From a bacterium (GTDB lineage: Bacteria > UBP15 > UBA6099): 64,000 nucleotides of DNA. Location of the stretch: NCBI GenBank assembly GCA_029564595.1, contig JAKQPS010000018.1, forward strand, positions 1 through 64,000. Reading direction: 5' to 3'. The translations under genes and the position numbers were made by a program. The first letter of the stretch is position 1. Each line of letters starts with the position of its first letter. Positions 28,467-37,358 of the stretch are shown here, in pieces. Under the pieces are notes generated by a model. It was not told the DNA's origin. It was given only the letters and a program-made list of their open reading frames with translations, and searched no databases.

Positions 28467-29432
28467 ATGTTCGGAATCTGCGCGGCATCCATAAGGGTAG
28501 GAACCATAAGGCGAGCGCTGGCCGCCGCGGCGGCGGTTTTGCTTTTCGCGGCGTCTTCAGCCGCCGCGGACACGGATAAAATTTCTTTCGACTTTCCCCT
28601 TCCGCCGTCCCTTCTCGGCGAAGGCTCTTCTCTTATCAACAAGCATCTTAGAGCGTTTCAATCCGCGTTGAAATCGGAAGCCGAGATAGAAATCAAGTTC
28701 GTCACGGACACTGATTCATGGGACAAGGTTATAGCGCGGCTTGAAACCGAACACACGGATTTCGCGTGGATGCCGCCTTATTACTACGCGCGCGCGCGAT
28801 ATTTCAACCCGAAATCTTCCATCCGGCCTCTTGTCATTTACAAATCAGGCTCATCAATCAGGTCGCCTTCCTGCATTTACGTCAGGAAGGACAGCGGACA
28901 CAAGAACATGCAGGACATTATGGCCGGCCGCGTCCATCTCCCTGATGAATCCGCTTGGGCCGTTCTGAACGGCATTTTCGCGGACGACCCCGAACTTTCG
29001 AAATACAAAATCGATCCGACAATCTTTTTCACCGGGTTCAAAGTTTTAAACCGGGAATCATCCGCCCGCGCTCTCATGTTCAAAACCACGGACGCCATCG
29101 TTCTCGAGCCGGAGTATCTTAAACACATCGTCTACGGAAACAAGCCTCTTGCGGACGGCATCGTTCCGCTCGTCTGCTCAAAACCGTTGCCGAATGTCAT
29201 TATAGTCTATCGAAAAGACATGGATGAAAGGCTGGTGGAATCTCTAAGGCTGGTTCTGACCAACATGCACACTTACGAATCTTTCAAGAGCCTCCGCCAT
29301 TACTTTAGAATTTCGAAAGGGATGTGGACGGACGCGGCGCACGAAGACCTGAAGCCGTGGATCGACCTTCACAAGGAAGCCGTCGCCGGCGATTGGGAAA
29401 ATTCATACAGGAAAACTGTTCTCGGAAAATAA
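28467..29432 (+). CDS. PhnD-like periplasmic substrate-binding protein
   Basis: A 321-residue exported protein. The signal peptide is about 1-34 (RRALAAAAAVLLFAASSAAA). The mature part fits the PhnD/phosphonate-binding-like family, with FPLPPSLLG, FAWMPPYYYARA, a ligand-loop SIRSPSCIYVRKDSG, and LPDESAWAVLNGIF. The start at 28,467 has GGAG at 28,458-28,461. No ABC permease or ATPase genes accompany it, and it sits divergent to a sensor kinase. Orphan PhnD-like proteins frequently serve as sensory partners of kinases, so a signalling role is more likely than transport. The ligand is unknown; phosphonate, phosphite or a small anion are possibilities. Confidence 0.8.
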   Translation: MFGICAASIRVGTIRRALAAAAAVLLFAASSAAADTDKISFDFPLPPSLLGEGSSLINKHLRAFQSALKSEAEIEIKFVTDTDSWDKVIARLETEHTDFAWMPPYYYARARYFNPKSSIRPLVIYKSGSSIRSPSCIYVRKDSGHKNMQDIMAGRVHLPDESAWAVLNGIFADDPELSKYKIDPTIFFTGFKVLNRESSARALMFKTTDAIVLEPEYLKHIVYGNKPLADGIVPLVCSKPLPNVIIVYRKDMDERLVESLRLVLTNMHTYESFKSLRHYFRISKGMWTDAAHEDLKPWIDLHKEAVAGDWENSYRKTVLGK

Positions 29433-29554
29433 CCAGAAGACCGCGGCATAATCAAACACGTTCGGCATACAAACGTCGACACATTTCAACCCGCGTTCAA
29501 ATTCAACCGCGAAGAAACACGCCTATTCCGGATTTCTCATTCGAGAAACACGAA

Positions 29555-30718
29555 CTATTTCTTTTGTTTCGGATTTTTGAAGGCTTTCTTGCCGTACAGT
29601 TTTTTCAACTCCGGATTAGCCAGAGCGTTCCGCTTCAACTCCGCGGCAAGCGCCTCCCTCTTGTCCAACAGCCTTTTAAGCGGCTTCTCCCCGACGCTTT
29701 CCATCACGTATCTGCTCAACAGAGGGAAAGTAATCGAGGCGCAGGAGTAAACCACTGTCTGATTGACGGTTTGCCCCTTCACCTTGCCCCAAGATTTCGC
29801 CTCCTGAGGCGTGGCTCCCGATAGGCCGCCCCACTGCGGCGTGTCGGTTGTTAGTTGGATAAAATAGTCGTGCCCGCCGATGTCGTCTTTCAGTATCTGC
29901 CACAGCGTGGGCTGCGTCTGAAGATAGAAATTCTTCGGCGAGCCTCCGCCCACTATCACAACTCCGTTCTTCTTTCCCTGCCTCACTATCGCCGTCGTCT
30001 CAACAACATCCATCACGGGGTCCACCACAATCCTTTTTCCCATGAAATACGGCAGTATCATGTTCATCGCTATGGAGGAATCTCCGGGGGACGAAGTGTA
30101 GATGGGCACGCCGTATGTGACCGCTTGGGCGACCAGAGATTTTTCCGGGAACGGCGCGTCTTTCAGAACTTTTTCTCCCAACAGTTTGTGCAGGGAAGCG
30201 GATGAAACAGGGCCTTTGAATTTGTGCTCGAACGACGCGTCCAAAACCATCGCGTCGGTTGGCAGCAGCGTGTCGTCGTCCATTATGTAAGTGTCGTATA
30301 TCCTAGCGATGCCGCGCTTGTTCAGGAGCGCGTCGTCCACATGCGGAGATCCCTGAATGACCGGAAAATTAAACGCCCTGTGAAAATCGTGATAAAGATT
30401 CGCGCCGGTGGAAATTATCACATCCACGAGGCCGCGCTTCATCAGTTCTATTATCGGGCCGCTCATTCCTATGGGAGTCATCGCTCCGGCCAGCGTCAGG
30501 GCGATGGTCGCCCCGCTCTCCGCCATCCGCCTGTATATGTCGCAAGCCTCGCCGAGCCTTCTGGCGTTGTATCCCGAAGCTCCAAACACATCGTCTATGA
30601 ACTTTTTTACAGAGCCTTCCGCCATCACGTCCAACGGCTCTATCATTCGCCCGTGGTAGTTCCGGCATTTCTTTCTCTCTTTGTATTTCTTTCCATCCTT
30701 GCTCTTTGTGTCAGCCAT
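29555..30718 (-). CDS. Deoxyhypusine synthase-like protein
   Basis: A 387-residue protein of the deoxyhypusine synthase family. It has the NAD-binding segments TLAGAMTPIGM, ISTGANLYHD and YTSSPGDSSI, and GGGSPKNFYLQ, where the Lys corresponds to the catalytic lysine of the GGGxPK loop, plus the closing TDTPQWGGLSGA. Bacteria have no eIF5A, so true deoxyhypusine formation is unlikely; some bacterial members make homospermidine or related polyamines by the same aminobutyl transfer. The start at 30,718 has GAGGA upstream; a TTG at 30,784 overlapping the preceding gene is the alternative. It follows the TIM-barrel epimerase gene and is probably co-transcribed. Confidence 0.85.
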   Translation of the reverse strand: MADTKSKDGKKYKERKKCRNYHGRMIEPLDVMAEGSVKKFIDDVFGASGYNARRLGEACDIYRRMAESGATIALTLAGAMTPIGMSGPIIELMKRGLVDVIISTGANLYHDFHRAFNFPVIQGSPHVDDALLNKRGIARIYDTYIMDDDTLLPTDAMVLDASFEHKFKGPVSSASLHKLLGEKVLKDAPFPEKSLVAQAVTYGVPIYTSSPGDSSIAMNMILPYFMGKRIVVDPVMDVVETTAIVRQGKKNGVVIVGGGSPKNFYLQTQPTLWQILKDDIGGHDYFIQLTTDTPQWGGLSGATPQEAKSWGKVKGQTVNQTVVYSCASITFPLLSRYVMESVGEKPLKRLLDKREALAAELKRNALANPELKKLYGKKAFKNPKQKK

Positions 30719-30780
30719 TATGCATGCGTCCTCTGATGATTTTGAAACTGCCGCGCCTCGCTTCCATTCGACCGCTTCGG

Positions 30781-31710
30781 TCAACCCTCATCTTCCTTAG
30801 CCGATCCTTCCAATCCTCTTAAAAACGCCACGCTTTCACAGACAGCCGATTCCTCCCGCTCGACCTGCCACGGCGGCAGGTTGCACTCTATGGAGAACAG
30901 GCCGTCGTACATTCTGTCCCTGAGTATCTCGACTATCTTGGGTATGTCTATTTCGCCCTGTCCGAGAGGCGATCCCAGCAGCATCGGCCCTGTGTGTTTC
31001 AAGTCCTTAATATGCGTGTATGCCGCGTAAGGAGCCAGCCTCTCGGCGGTCAGCACGGGGTCCTCGCCGAGGAACAGCGCGTTCCCTGTGTCCAGCGTCA
31101 CCATGAAGCTCTCGCTGTCCACTGCGTGAACTATCTGAAGCATTTCTCTCATCGTGTAATCAGAGTGGTTCTCCAAAGCGACGGTAAGCCCTTCGAGCGA
31201 CGCGTCCCTCGTGAACAACTTCAACCTTCGCGATACCTCTTTGATTTCCGCCTCTCGGTCCGTCACCAGATGAAACGGCTTGTGAAACATGTTAGGGATG
31301 ATAAGCCCGCCGTAAACCCTCACTATGTCCGCTCCGAACTCGTGCGCGAGGTCGAACATCTCGTTTTTCATCTTTTCCATCGCCTGAAATATCACTTCAG
31401 GCAGCGAGAACGGCAAGCCGAATCCGAAAACCAACTCAAGACCGGATTCTCTCAGTTTGTCCCTAATCTCCTCGGGATTCTTGCGCATTTCCCGTTTCAT
31501 CATGAAATAATCGAAACCCACGCCGTCCAGCTTCAGTTCGGCTGCCTTGTCGACAACATCCATCAAAGTCATTTTGCCAAGCAGCATCGAGTTATGAAAA
31601 CACCACTCGTCCAGCCCGATTTTCATCGCGGGAAGCGCGTATTCTTCTTCCTCGACTTCTAGCGATTCATCAAGAGCGGTCTCCTGCCGTTCGATTTCTT
31701 CAAGCGTCAT
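30781..31710 (-). CDS. Sugar phosphate isomerase/epimerase-like TIM-barrel protein
   Basis: A 309-residue protein of the xylose-isomerase-like TIM-barrel (AP endonuclease 2) family. The recognisable strands are KIGLDEWCFHNSM, LDGVGFDYF, ADIVRVYGG, LTVALENHSDYT (metal-binding Glu), FMVTLDTGNAL (Asp), YTHIKDLKHTG (His) and DGLFSIECNLPP (Glu), giving a complete metal site. An acidic N-terminal extension of about 28 residues precedes the barrel. The start at 31,710 follows GAGAGG. The family covers isomerases, epimerases and dehydratases of sugars and inositols, and the substrate cannot be told. It overlaps or abuts the deoxyhypusine synthase-like gene. Confidence 0.82.
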   Translation of the reverse strand: MTLEEIERQETALDESLEVEEEEYALPAMKIGLDEWCFHNSMLLGKMTLMDVVDKAAELKLDGVGFDYFMMKREMRKNPEEIRDKLRESGLELVFGFGLPFSLPEVIFQAMEKMKNEMFDLAHEFGADIVRVYGGLIIPNMFHKPFHLVTDREAEIKEVSRRLKLFTRDASLEGLTVALENHSDYTMREMLQIVHAVDSESFMVTLDTGNALFLGEDPVLTAERLAPYAAYTHIKDLKHTGPMLLGSPLGQGEIDIPKIVEILRDRMYDGLFSIECNLPPWQVEREESAVCESVAFLRGLEGSAKEDEG

Positions 31711-31871
31711 TGCGCCTCTCCATGTTCGCGCGCCGGGATTTGTCCGGCAAAATTATTTGCTCATGTTAACACATAGGCATCAACCAGTCAAACCGGCGGT
31801 CTATTGATATTCATCCTTGTTCATTGCGGACAAGCGATATTTTTGCCAATTCAGGTTCGCCAAAATAAAGA

Positions 31872-31905
31872 AAACCGCGGCGTCCATGTCGGTCCGCCGC
31901 GGTTT
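31872..31905 (-). terminator. Intrinsic terminator of the FN3/dockerin gene
   Basis: AAACCGCGGCG (31,872-31,882) and CGCCGCGGTTT (31,895-31,905) form a perfect 11-bp GC-rich stem with a 12-nt loop. On the minus strand it is followed by TTTTCTTTATTTTG, a clear U-tract. It lies 43 bp after the stop of the gene ending at 31,948. Confidence 0.85.
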
Positions 31906-31947
31906 GAAATTCGAATCTGACTTAATTACGCGCTCCCGCTGCCGGCG

Positions 31948-34900
31948 TCACGGAGTTCTTCTGTCGAACTCGGGGTCGCACAACATTGTGCTTGCCGACA
32001 CCGGAACGGATTTTCCGAAGTTCTTCTTAAGAACGGCGAGGTCGGGCATGCCGATTTTTCCATTCATATCGAAGTCGACCGCGGGGTGGTACTTAGCGTC
32101 GCCGACTTGAGTGCCGAACCTGTATTTGAGAGGATTCATGTTGGGCATACCCACCGTCGGGCTGCAAGTCGGGTTGCCGACATCGCCTCCGCCCGCCGTG
32201 GCGGCGTCGGGCGCGGTTACGCCAGTTACGGCTGTCGCTGCCGTGGCGCTCAGAGTTCCCGCCGCAACAAGAGTCACAACGCATTCTCCCGCAGGCGCGC
32301 CCGCCGCGCATCCCATCAAGCCTGACGCGCTTTGATCCCACGTTCCTTCAGTGAATCTTACCTGCACGACATACTGCTTCGTCGGGTCCACGCAATCGGC
32401 GCATGTTCCGCTCCTCAATCTGAATGTCGGTATCTCTCCGTCATTGTCCGTTGTCGCTGTTTTGACAATCGCTTTTGTCGTATTATCCACCACTTCAATA
32501 GTAACGCCGGGAACTCCAACGGACGCCTTCTTGAAACCTGTCGCCTGCCCCGTCGCTACCAAGCATCCGGCGTCCCCGCTGTTGCATGTCTGTATCTCAT
32601 AAGCGGTAATCGGAGTGTTAAGCGCTATCTCCACCGGACAAGCCTCGGGGTCTATCATGCAAGCGTCCTGCGTGTCCAATCTTACGGCATTTCCCGACAT
32701 CGCTATCTGTGATTCTCCGCATGAGACTCCGGTGTAGCTGACGCCGAAATAGTAGTTGCCTGAGGATGTGACGGGAATGTTCGCGAAAGTTCTCGGCTCC
32801 TGCCCCAATTGCCTGTCATATTCGCCCGCAATCGGCGTAGATGACGTCAGCCTTCCGTAAGGGGTCAAGCAGGACGCCGGGTCCGAGCTGGTGCAAAGAT
32901 ACACATGGTATCCGGCTCCCATCCCGTCGTCGGCTGAGGAATTGGTCCATCCGGCCCTAGCCCCGAAATACGACGGCGCTATCTCGAATCCTTCTACCGC
33001 AGTCGGCACCGCACACTTGTCTGACGGATAACAATGGCCGCAGTTCGAAAGATCGGATGCCGAGTAAATGGAACTCGTGTTTGCGCTAGGATCCTTTGCG
33101 GTCGCGCAATAAATGTAATCCGTATCTGACGTTACGTTTTCATCCATGTAGTTCAGCGTTGACAAAGAAGAGGTCGTAATCTTGGTGAAACTTCCTGCGG
33201 AGGCGCATGTTGCGAATTTTCCTTGGCATCTGTAAACATCGTAAGTGACGGGATTTTTATCAGTCACGGCGGTCCAAGTCGGAGTGCATGAGAACGAGTC
33301 GAACGGAATAGGCTCAATCATTTCCGGCTTACCGGGAGGAGTGGTGTCAAGCGGGGTGCAAATTACGGCTACGGATGTCGGCGGCACCGTGCTGGCGCGG
33401 GAGAATTTGTCAAACATATTGTAAGCGTACGCTCTGTAGCAGTATGGCGTGCCATTGACAAGAGCAGAGCTTGAATGATTGAATTCCGTGTCGCCGCCGG
33501 CCATGACTGTTCTGATAGGAGTGCCGCCGCCGGGTGTGGGCAACGTTGTGCATCCGCCTGACACTGACTCGGTGTGCATTATCTTATAACCCACAAGTTC
33601 GTCGGGTGTCGGATAATCGCAGTTTGCGAAAGGCCCGCCGCCGTCGCCCTCGTCGGCGCATACCTGACTCCAAGTCAGCACACATGTCTGTCCTGTCGGG
33701 TCAGCCGTCACAACCTGATTCTCGGGCCACAACGGGGCGACGTCTGGAACGACCGATGTTATCGTGATACATTTCCGATATTGATAGATAGTGGCGAATG
33801 CGCTGCAGTTGGCCCCCGTATTGGACGGGCATGTGCTTGCCGTCTTGCAATTGTCGCAAGCCTCAACCCAGAAACACCACTCTTGGTCCGTGCTTCCGAA
33901 CGCGGTGTCGTTTGATAGAGACATCGGATTGAGCACAGCCGGATGCGCGATGAGACTTCCGTTCAACTTTGAGTAACCCACAGGCAGTCCGCCGCTATCC
34001 TCTCCGCATGAGGATGGGGTCGCTTTCTGACAGTAATAGACGTTGTAACCGCCGCCGAGCATGTCGTCATCGGCGCTGGGTTCCCAGTTGACAACCACGC
34101 CGTATTTTCCCATTTGAAGAACGACCGAAGGCTCTATCTTGCTGGGCGGCTTCAAGTCTTCGGGGATGCAGCTCGTGGGCGTCCAACTCGATTTATTGTC
34201 GCCGACATCTATAGCCCTGACTTCATAACTGTACGTAGTCGCGTTTATGAGATCCGGATCGTCAAATGAGTTGGGAAGAATTGCGGTGGTGTTCAACTGA
34301 ACTCCGCCTCTTCTAATGTCGAAACCGTAAAGAGACGGGTCGGACGCCTTGTCCGCAACCCAAGTGCAGTAACATTTTTCTTCCTGCCCGGAAGGCGTGC
34401 CGCAGTCGAAACTTGTGGGAGCCGCCGGGGCCACCCAGTCTTCCGGCGTGCATATTGCGGATGTCCATTGCGCTTGAACAGTTTCCTGATTGCCGGGTTC
34501 CGCCGTTGAGTTGAACGAAGAGAAGTAAAAGTATCTCGGATTACCGTTCAACTGATTGCCGGAACTGGGAATGTTATAAGTTTTGTTGTACAGGGCCGAG
34601 CTGTTTTCCGGGAAATTGCTTGCTCCGGACAGCGCGCCGACAAGAGTAGCGGTCGCCTTGTCGTCAACAGTGTTGTAGTAAACGTTATAGTAACTCGTGA
34701 ACGATTTGTCCGGGGACGGAAGTATCTCGAAATTGCAGTTGTTTCCGCCCGGGGGAATAGTCGTTCCCTGTTTGATACAGGTGGAGGTGGTTCCCACGCC
34801 GCCCGTCTGGCATGTGGACGATTTTAGAATCGGAGGAGCCGGTTTTCCCGGAGGAGCTACGGTAACGGACCTGTTTTCCTTAAGCATATCCAGACCGGGC

Positions 34901-36156
34901 GTGAGGTCGACCGCGAAGAACGGCGTGCCGCCGGACAACTGAATCTTTCCGGTCAGGAACACCATCGTCGTGCTTTTGCTTGTCGAGCCGATAATTGATT
35001 TCCCGTTGGGAAGCGAATTCTTGGCGATAAACCTAAGCTCGCTGTTGGTGTATCCTATCTTCAGTTTTGTTTCAGTGTCTGTTCCCACGACGAGTTTGCA
35101 TGCCAACGGGTCCGGAGTGTTCGGGTTGGTGACGCAGTCGCCGTTCCAGAGAACTTTTGCGAGGTTCGGGTCTATAGCTTCCGCTTTCGGAGCGAAAGAT
35201 ACCGCAAATGCGTTCGGGAAATAAACGTCTGCCGGGTTCGGGTCCGCTATATCCGGGTTGAAGAAAATCATTAGATAGCCTTCGATTGCTCCCGAACCGG
35301 ATTGAGGCGGCTGTCCGCCCAGCTTTATTTTCGTGCAAACCACATCGTCCGTCGGCAGTTCTCCGTATCCTTTTCCGGAGCTGGCAGAGTAGCCTCCGAT
35401 ATCAAGTATCTGCCACCCAGAGACTACGGACTGGTCTCCGTTCGCGTCCGGCTCGCCGCAAGTGTCTCCAGTGGGGTCGTTGACGGAATAAGTCGTTCCG
35501 CAAGAAGGAGAACCGGTCTGGTTGTTCGAGCAACGCTCATAGCTGGACATCATGGTGCAGTTGTTCGTCGCCGCTGTTTCATAGTAGTTGTTCCATGATG
35601 TTATGCTTGTGCATGACGCGTTATCGGGGCTTGGAAGCTGGGAAGTGACGTTTCCTCTGCCGTCCACCGCCACGATGTAGTACGTGACAATATCCCCGAC
35701 AACCGCCGTGCTAAGATCGACTTGGCCTTCGAATTTTCCAGTGTCGGAGTTATAGGACATCGTCACCGGCGGTCTTGTGGCGGAAACCTCGTTAATATAG
35801 TAATACAGTTTAGGGTTTCCCTGCTTCAGACAGTTTCCCGTTCCGTTCGGGTTGGGAATGCAAGGTGGATTGGGCACAACGGTTGGGTCGGCCCTTCCCC
35901 ACCATTCCGCCATTGCGCAGTCTTTCTGGTCGCAGTCCTCGCCGCAACAGGCCTGCATCTGTTCCTGTCCTTCGATGGTCGCGTACACCGTCATTACGGC
36001 GCCCTGCACAGCCGAAGAGTTTACTATCGCCGAAATCTTTGGCGTCTTCGGAATGGTTGGGATGTCAAACTCGAATTTGACATCATCCGCTATTGCTCCG
36101 CAGCTCAACAGAACCGCAAGCGCCAGCGCCGCTCCTGCTATTCGTATTCTTTTCAT
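31948..36156 (-). CDS. Giant secreted FN3-repeat protein with dockerin-like end
   Basis: A 1402-residue exported protein. The signal peptide is about 1-24 (IAGAALALAVLLSCGAIA). The body contains several fibronectin type III-like modules, seen as repeated VDLAWE/TWTAV-type strands, with WxP loops and RAYAYN or EVRAIDVG edge strands, and is unusually rich in cysteine, including CCGEDCDQKDC. The C-terminus has a single dockerin/EF-hand-like unit: VDFDMNGKIGMPDLAVLKKNFG. Such units bind calcium and can dock to cohesins, but no cohesin is seen in the window. GGGGGAG precedes the ATG. It is a monocistronic gene with a sigma-54-like promoter and its own terminator. It is probably a surface or extracellular adhesin. 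Confidence 0.82.
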   Translation of the reverse strand: MKRIRIAGAALALAVLLSCGAIADDVKFEFDIPTIPKTPKISAIVNSSAVQGAVMTVYATIEGQEQMQACCGEDCDQKDCAMAEWWGRADPTVVPNPPCIPNPNGTGNCLKQGNPKLYYYINEVSATRPPVTMSYNSDTGKFEGQVDLSTAVVGDIVTYYIVAVDGRGNVTSQLPSPDNASCTSITSWNNYYETAATNNCTMMSSYERCSNNQTGSPSCGTTYSVNDPTGDTCGEPDANGDQSVVSGWQILDIGGYSASSGKGYGELPTDDVVCTKIKLGGQPPQSGSGAIEGYLMIFFNPDIADPNPADVYFPNAFAVSFAPKAEAIDPNLAKVLWNGDCVTNPNTPDPLACKLVVGTDTETKLKIGYTNSELRFIAKNSLPNGKSIIGSTSKSTTMVFLTGKIQLSGGTPFFAVDLTPGLDMLKENRSVTVAPPGKPAPPILKSSTCQTGGVGTTSTCIKQGTTIPPGGNNCNFEILPSPDKSFTSYYNVYYNTVDDKATATLVGALSGASNFPENSSALYNKTYNIPSSGNQLNGNPRYFYFSSFNSTAEPGNQETVQAQWTSAICTPEDWVAPAAPTSFDCGTPSGQEEKCYCTWVADKASDPSLYGFDIRRGGVQLNTTAILPNSFDDPDLINATTYSYEVRAIDVGDNKSSWTPTSCIPEDLKPPSKIEPSVVLQMGKYGVVVNWEPSADDDMLGGGYNVYYCQKATPSSCGEDSGGLPVGYSKLNGSLIAHPAVLNPMSLSNDTAFGSTDQEWCFWVEACDNCKTASTCPSNTGANCSAFATIYQYRKCITITSVVPDVAPLWPENQVVTADPTGQTCVLTWSQVCADEGDGGGPFANCDYPTPDELVGYKIMHTESVSGGCTTLPTPGGGTPIRTVMAGGDTEFNHSSSALVNGTPYCYRAYAYNMFDKFSRASTVPPTSVAVICTPLDTTPPGKPEMIEPIPFDSFSCTPTWTAVTDKNPVTYDVYRCQGKFATCASAGSFTKITTSSLSTLNYMDENVTSDTDYIYCATAKDPSANTSSIYSASDLSNCGHCYPSDKCAVPTAVEGFEIAPSYFGARAGWTNSSADDGMGAGYHVYLCTSSDPASCLTPYGRLTSSTPIAGEYDRQLGQEPRTFANIPVTSSGNYYFGVSYTGVSCGESQIAMSGNAVRLDTQDACMIDPEACPVEIALNTPITAYEIQTCNSGDAGCLVATGQATGFKKASVGVPGVTIEVVDNTTKAIVKTATTDNDGEIPTFRLRSGTCADCVDPTKQYVVQVRFTEGTWDQSASGLMGCAAGAPAGECVVTLVAAGTLSATAATAVTGVTAPDAATAGGGDVGNPTCSPTVGMPNMNPLKYRFGTQVGDAKYHPAVDFDMNGKIGMPDLAVLKKNFGKSVPVSASTMLCDPEFDRRTP

Positions 36157-36203
36157 TTTCGTCTCCCCCGTTTCGTCTAAAAAAACGACTCCGCCTTATT
36201 CTA

Positions 36204-36221
36204 TAGCAAAATTCTTGCCAA
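36204..36221 (-). promoter_or_regulatory. Sigma-54 (-24/-12) promoter of the FN3 gene
   Basis: On the minus strand this reads TTGGCAAGAATTTTGCTA: the -24 GG and -12 GC are 10 nt apart, matching TGGCAC-N5-TTGCW. It lies 47 nt before the start codon at 36,156. The same layout precedes the lipoprotein gene at 60,031. Confidence 0.7.
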
Positions 36222-36308
36222 AAACAAAGGATTTTCCATGTTTTAAAAGCGCTCTATTGTGCCTCATTGCTCCTAATCGTGCTGTTTGAAAATGCCTTTT
36301 TTTCTCCC

Positions 36309-36352
36309 ACCTGTGACTTTTTTGCGAATCGCCTGTGACTTTTTTGTCACTA
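36309..36352 (-). promoter_or_regulatory. Upstream activator site of the FN3 gene
   Basis: On the minus strand this 44-bp segment holds GTGACAAAAAAGTCACAG and then TCGCAAAAAAGTCACAGG: two tandem copies of an A-tract flanked by GTCACAG. It aligns without gaps to 59,815-59,858 (33 of 44 identical). It ends 87 nt before the sigma-54 element, a typical distance for an enhancer-binding protein site. Confidence 0.65.
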
Positions 36353-37267
36353 TATCTGGTTTATCAACAACGGTTTGTTCTCAATATATTCCTGATTGAA
36401 GTACATAAAAATCAGCACTTCCGTCCTTTTATCCTTCTCGATGTTCACTATTAATTTGTCGCATAGATAGCGTGTCAGATAGATGCCCCTGCCGCCCGAA
36501 GCTATGAGGTCTTCCGGGCTTGGATTGACGCCTTTGTTTATCTGGCTCAATACCTTTTCTTTTGAAAGCGAGCCGCTGGAATCGTTTATTACCACTATGA
36601 GTTTTTTATCGTCCGCCCCGTATTGAATCACCACTTCCTCGGTGTCTTTGAGGGCGACGACTGAGCCTTTTTCATATCCGTAGGCGTGATAGATTGCGTT
36701 CGTGCCCATCTCAATGAGGCCGGTTTTCAGCCCGTAGAGTTTTTCCTCGTCTAGGTTGGGGCGCGCGAATTCGATTATGTCGTTGACGGCCGTCTTCAAC
36801 ATGGAAGTCTCTGTTATTTTAACTTTAACGATATTCGGAGAGCCTTCGAGGTAGTTGTCTATGCCGAAGATATTATTGCCGGTGATGAGGTTGTCCACCG
36901 TTCTGATAATCTCATCCGGGGGGTCCATCTTGCATATAATGTTGAAGACGCCTTTTTCGAGGGCCATCTTCATATAGTCGTCGATGTTGAATCCGGTAAT
37001 CATCCCGGTGTTGATGCCGGGGTCGATTTTTTTGATGGCCTCAATCGTCTCGAAGCCGTCCATTCCGGGCATGTTGATATCTGTGAGCACGAACTGGAAC
37101 AGGGGGTTGGGGTCTTCGCGGTCGGCTTCAAAAATTTTGACCGCCTCTTCCCCGGAAGCGGCAAAAACCGCGCTAAAATCTTCTTTTTTTGAAAAGATAT
37201 CCTCAAAGAAGGCGCGGACCGACCTTGAGTCGTCCACAACTAAAATGTGTTTCTTTTCTAAGGTCAT
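36350..37267 (-). CDS. Response regulator fused to anti-sigma-type ATPase
   Basis: A 305-residue protein. Residues about 5-125 form a receiver domain: VVDDSR (acidic pocket), VLTDINMPGMDG (phospho-Asp) and the K of FNIICKMDPP. Residues about 150-290 form a GHKL ATPase of the RsbW/SpoIIAB type: LIEMGTNAIYHAYGY (N-box), VINDSSGSL (G1) and ASGGRGIYLTRYLCD (G2). The combination is a phosphorylation-controlled switch kinase or anti-sigma factor. A STAS-domain gene lies 91 bp upstream on the same strand and is the natural partner. The start ATG at 37,267 is preferred over a TTG one codon earlier. No sigma factor or PP2C phosphatase is in the window. Confidence 0.88.
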   Translation of the reverse strand: MTLEKKHILVVDDSRSVRAFFEDIFSKKEDFSAVFAASGEEAVKIFEADREDPNPLFQFVLTDINMPGMDGFETIEAIKKIDPGINTGMITGFNIDDYMKMALEKGVFNIICKMDPPDEIIRTVDNLITGNNIFGIDNYLEGSPNIVKVKITETSMLKTAVNDIIEFARPNLDEEKLYGLKTGLIEMGTNAIYHAYGYEKGSVVALKDTEEVVIQYGADDKKLIVVINDSSGSLSKEKVLSQINKGVNPSPEDLIASGGRGIYLTRYLCDKLIVNIEKDKRTEVLIFMYFNQEYIENKPLLINQI

Positions 37268-37358
37268 CAATATGAGATAATTCCGGGAGAAAAACCGGAT
37301 GTCCCGTCAGGGAGCCGGAGCGGCGGAGCCGATTCCGGGAATCCCGGCGCTGTGATTG

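Noticed and set aside
29533-29548. Small hairpin TTTCTC/GAGAAA as a terminator between convergent genes
   Set aside because: The stem has only 6 weak pairs and no adjacent U-tract on either strand.
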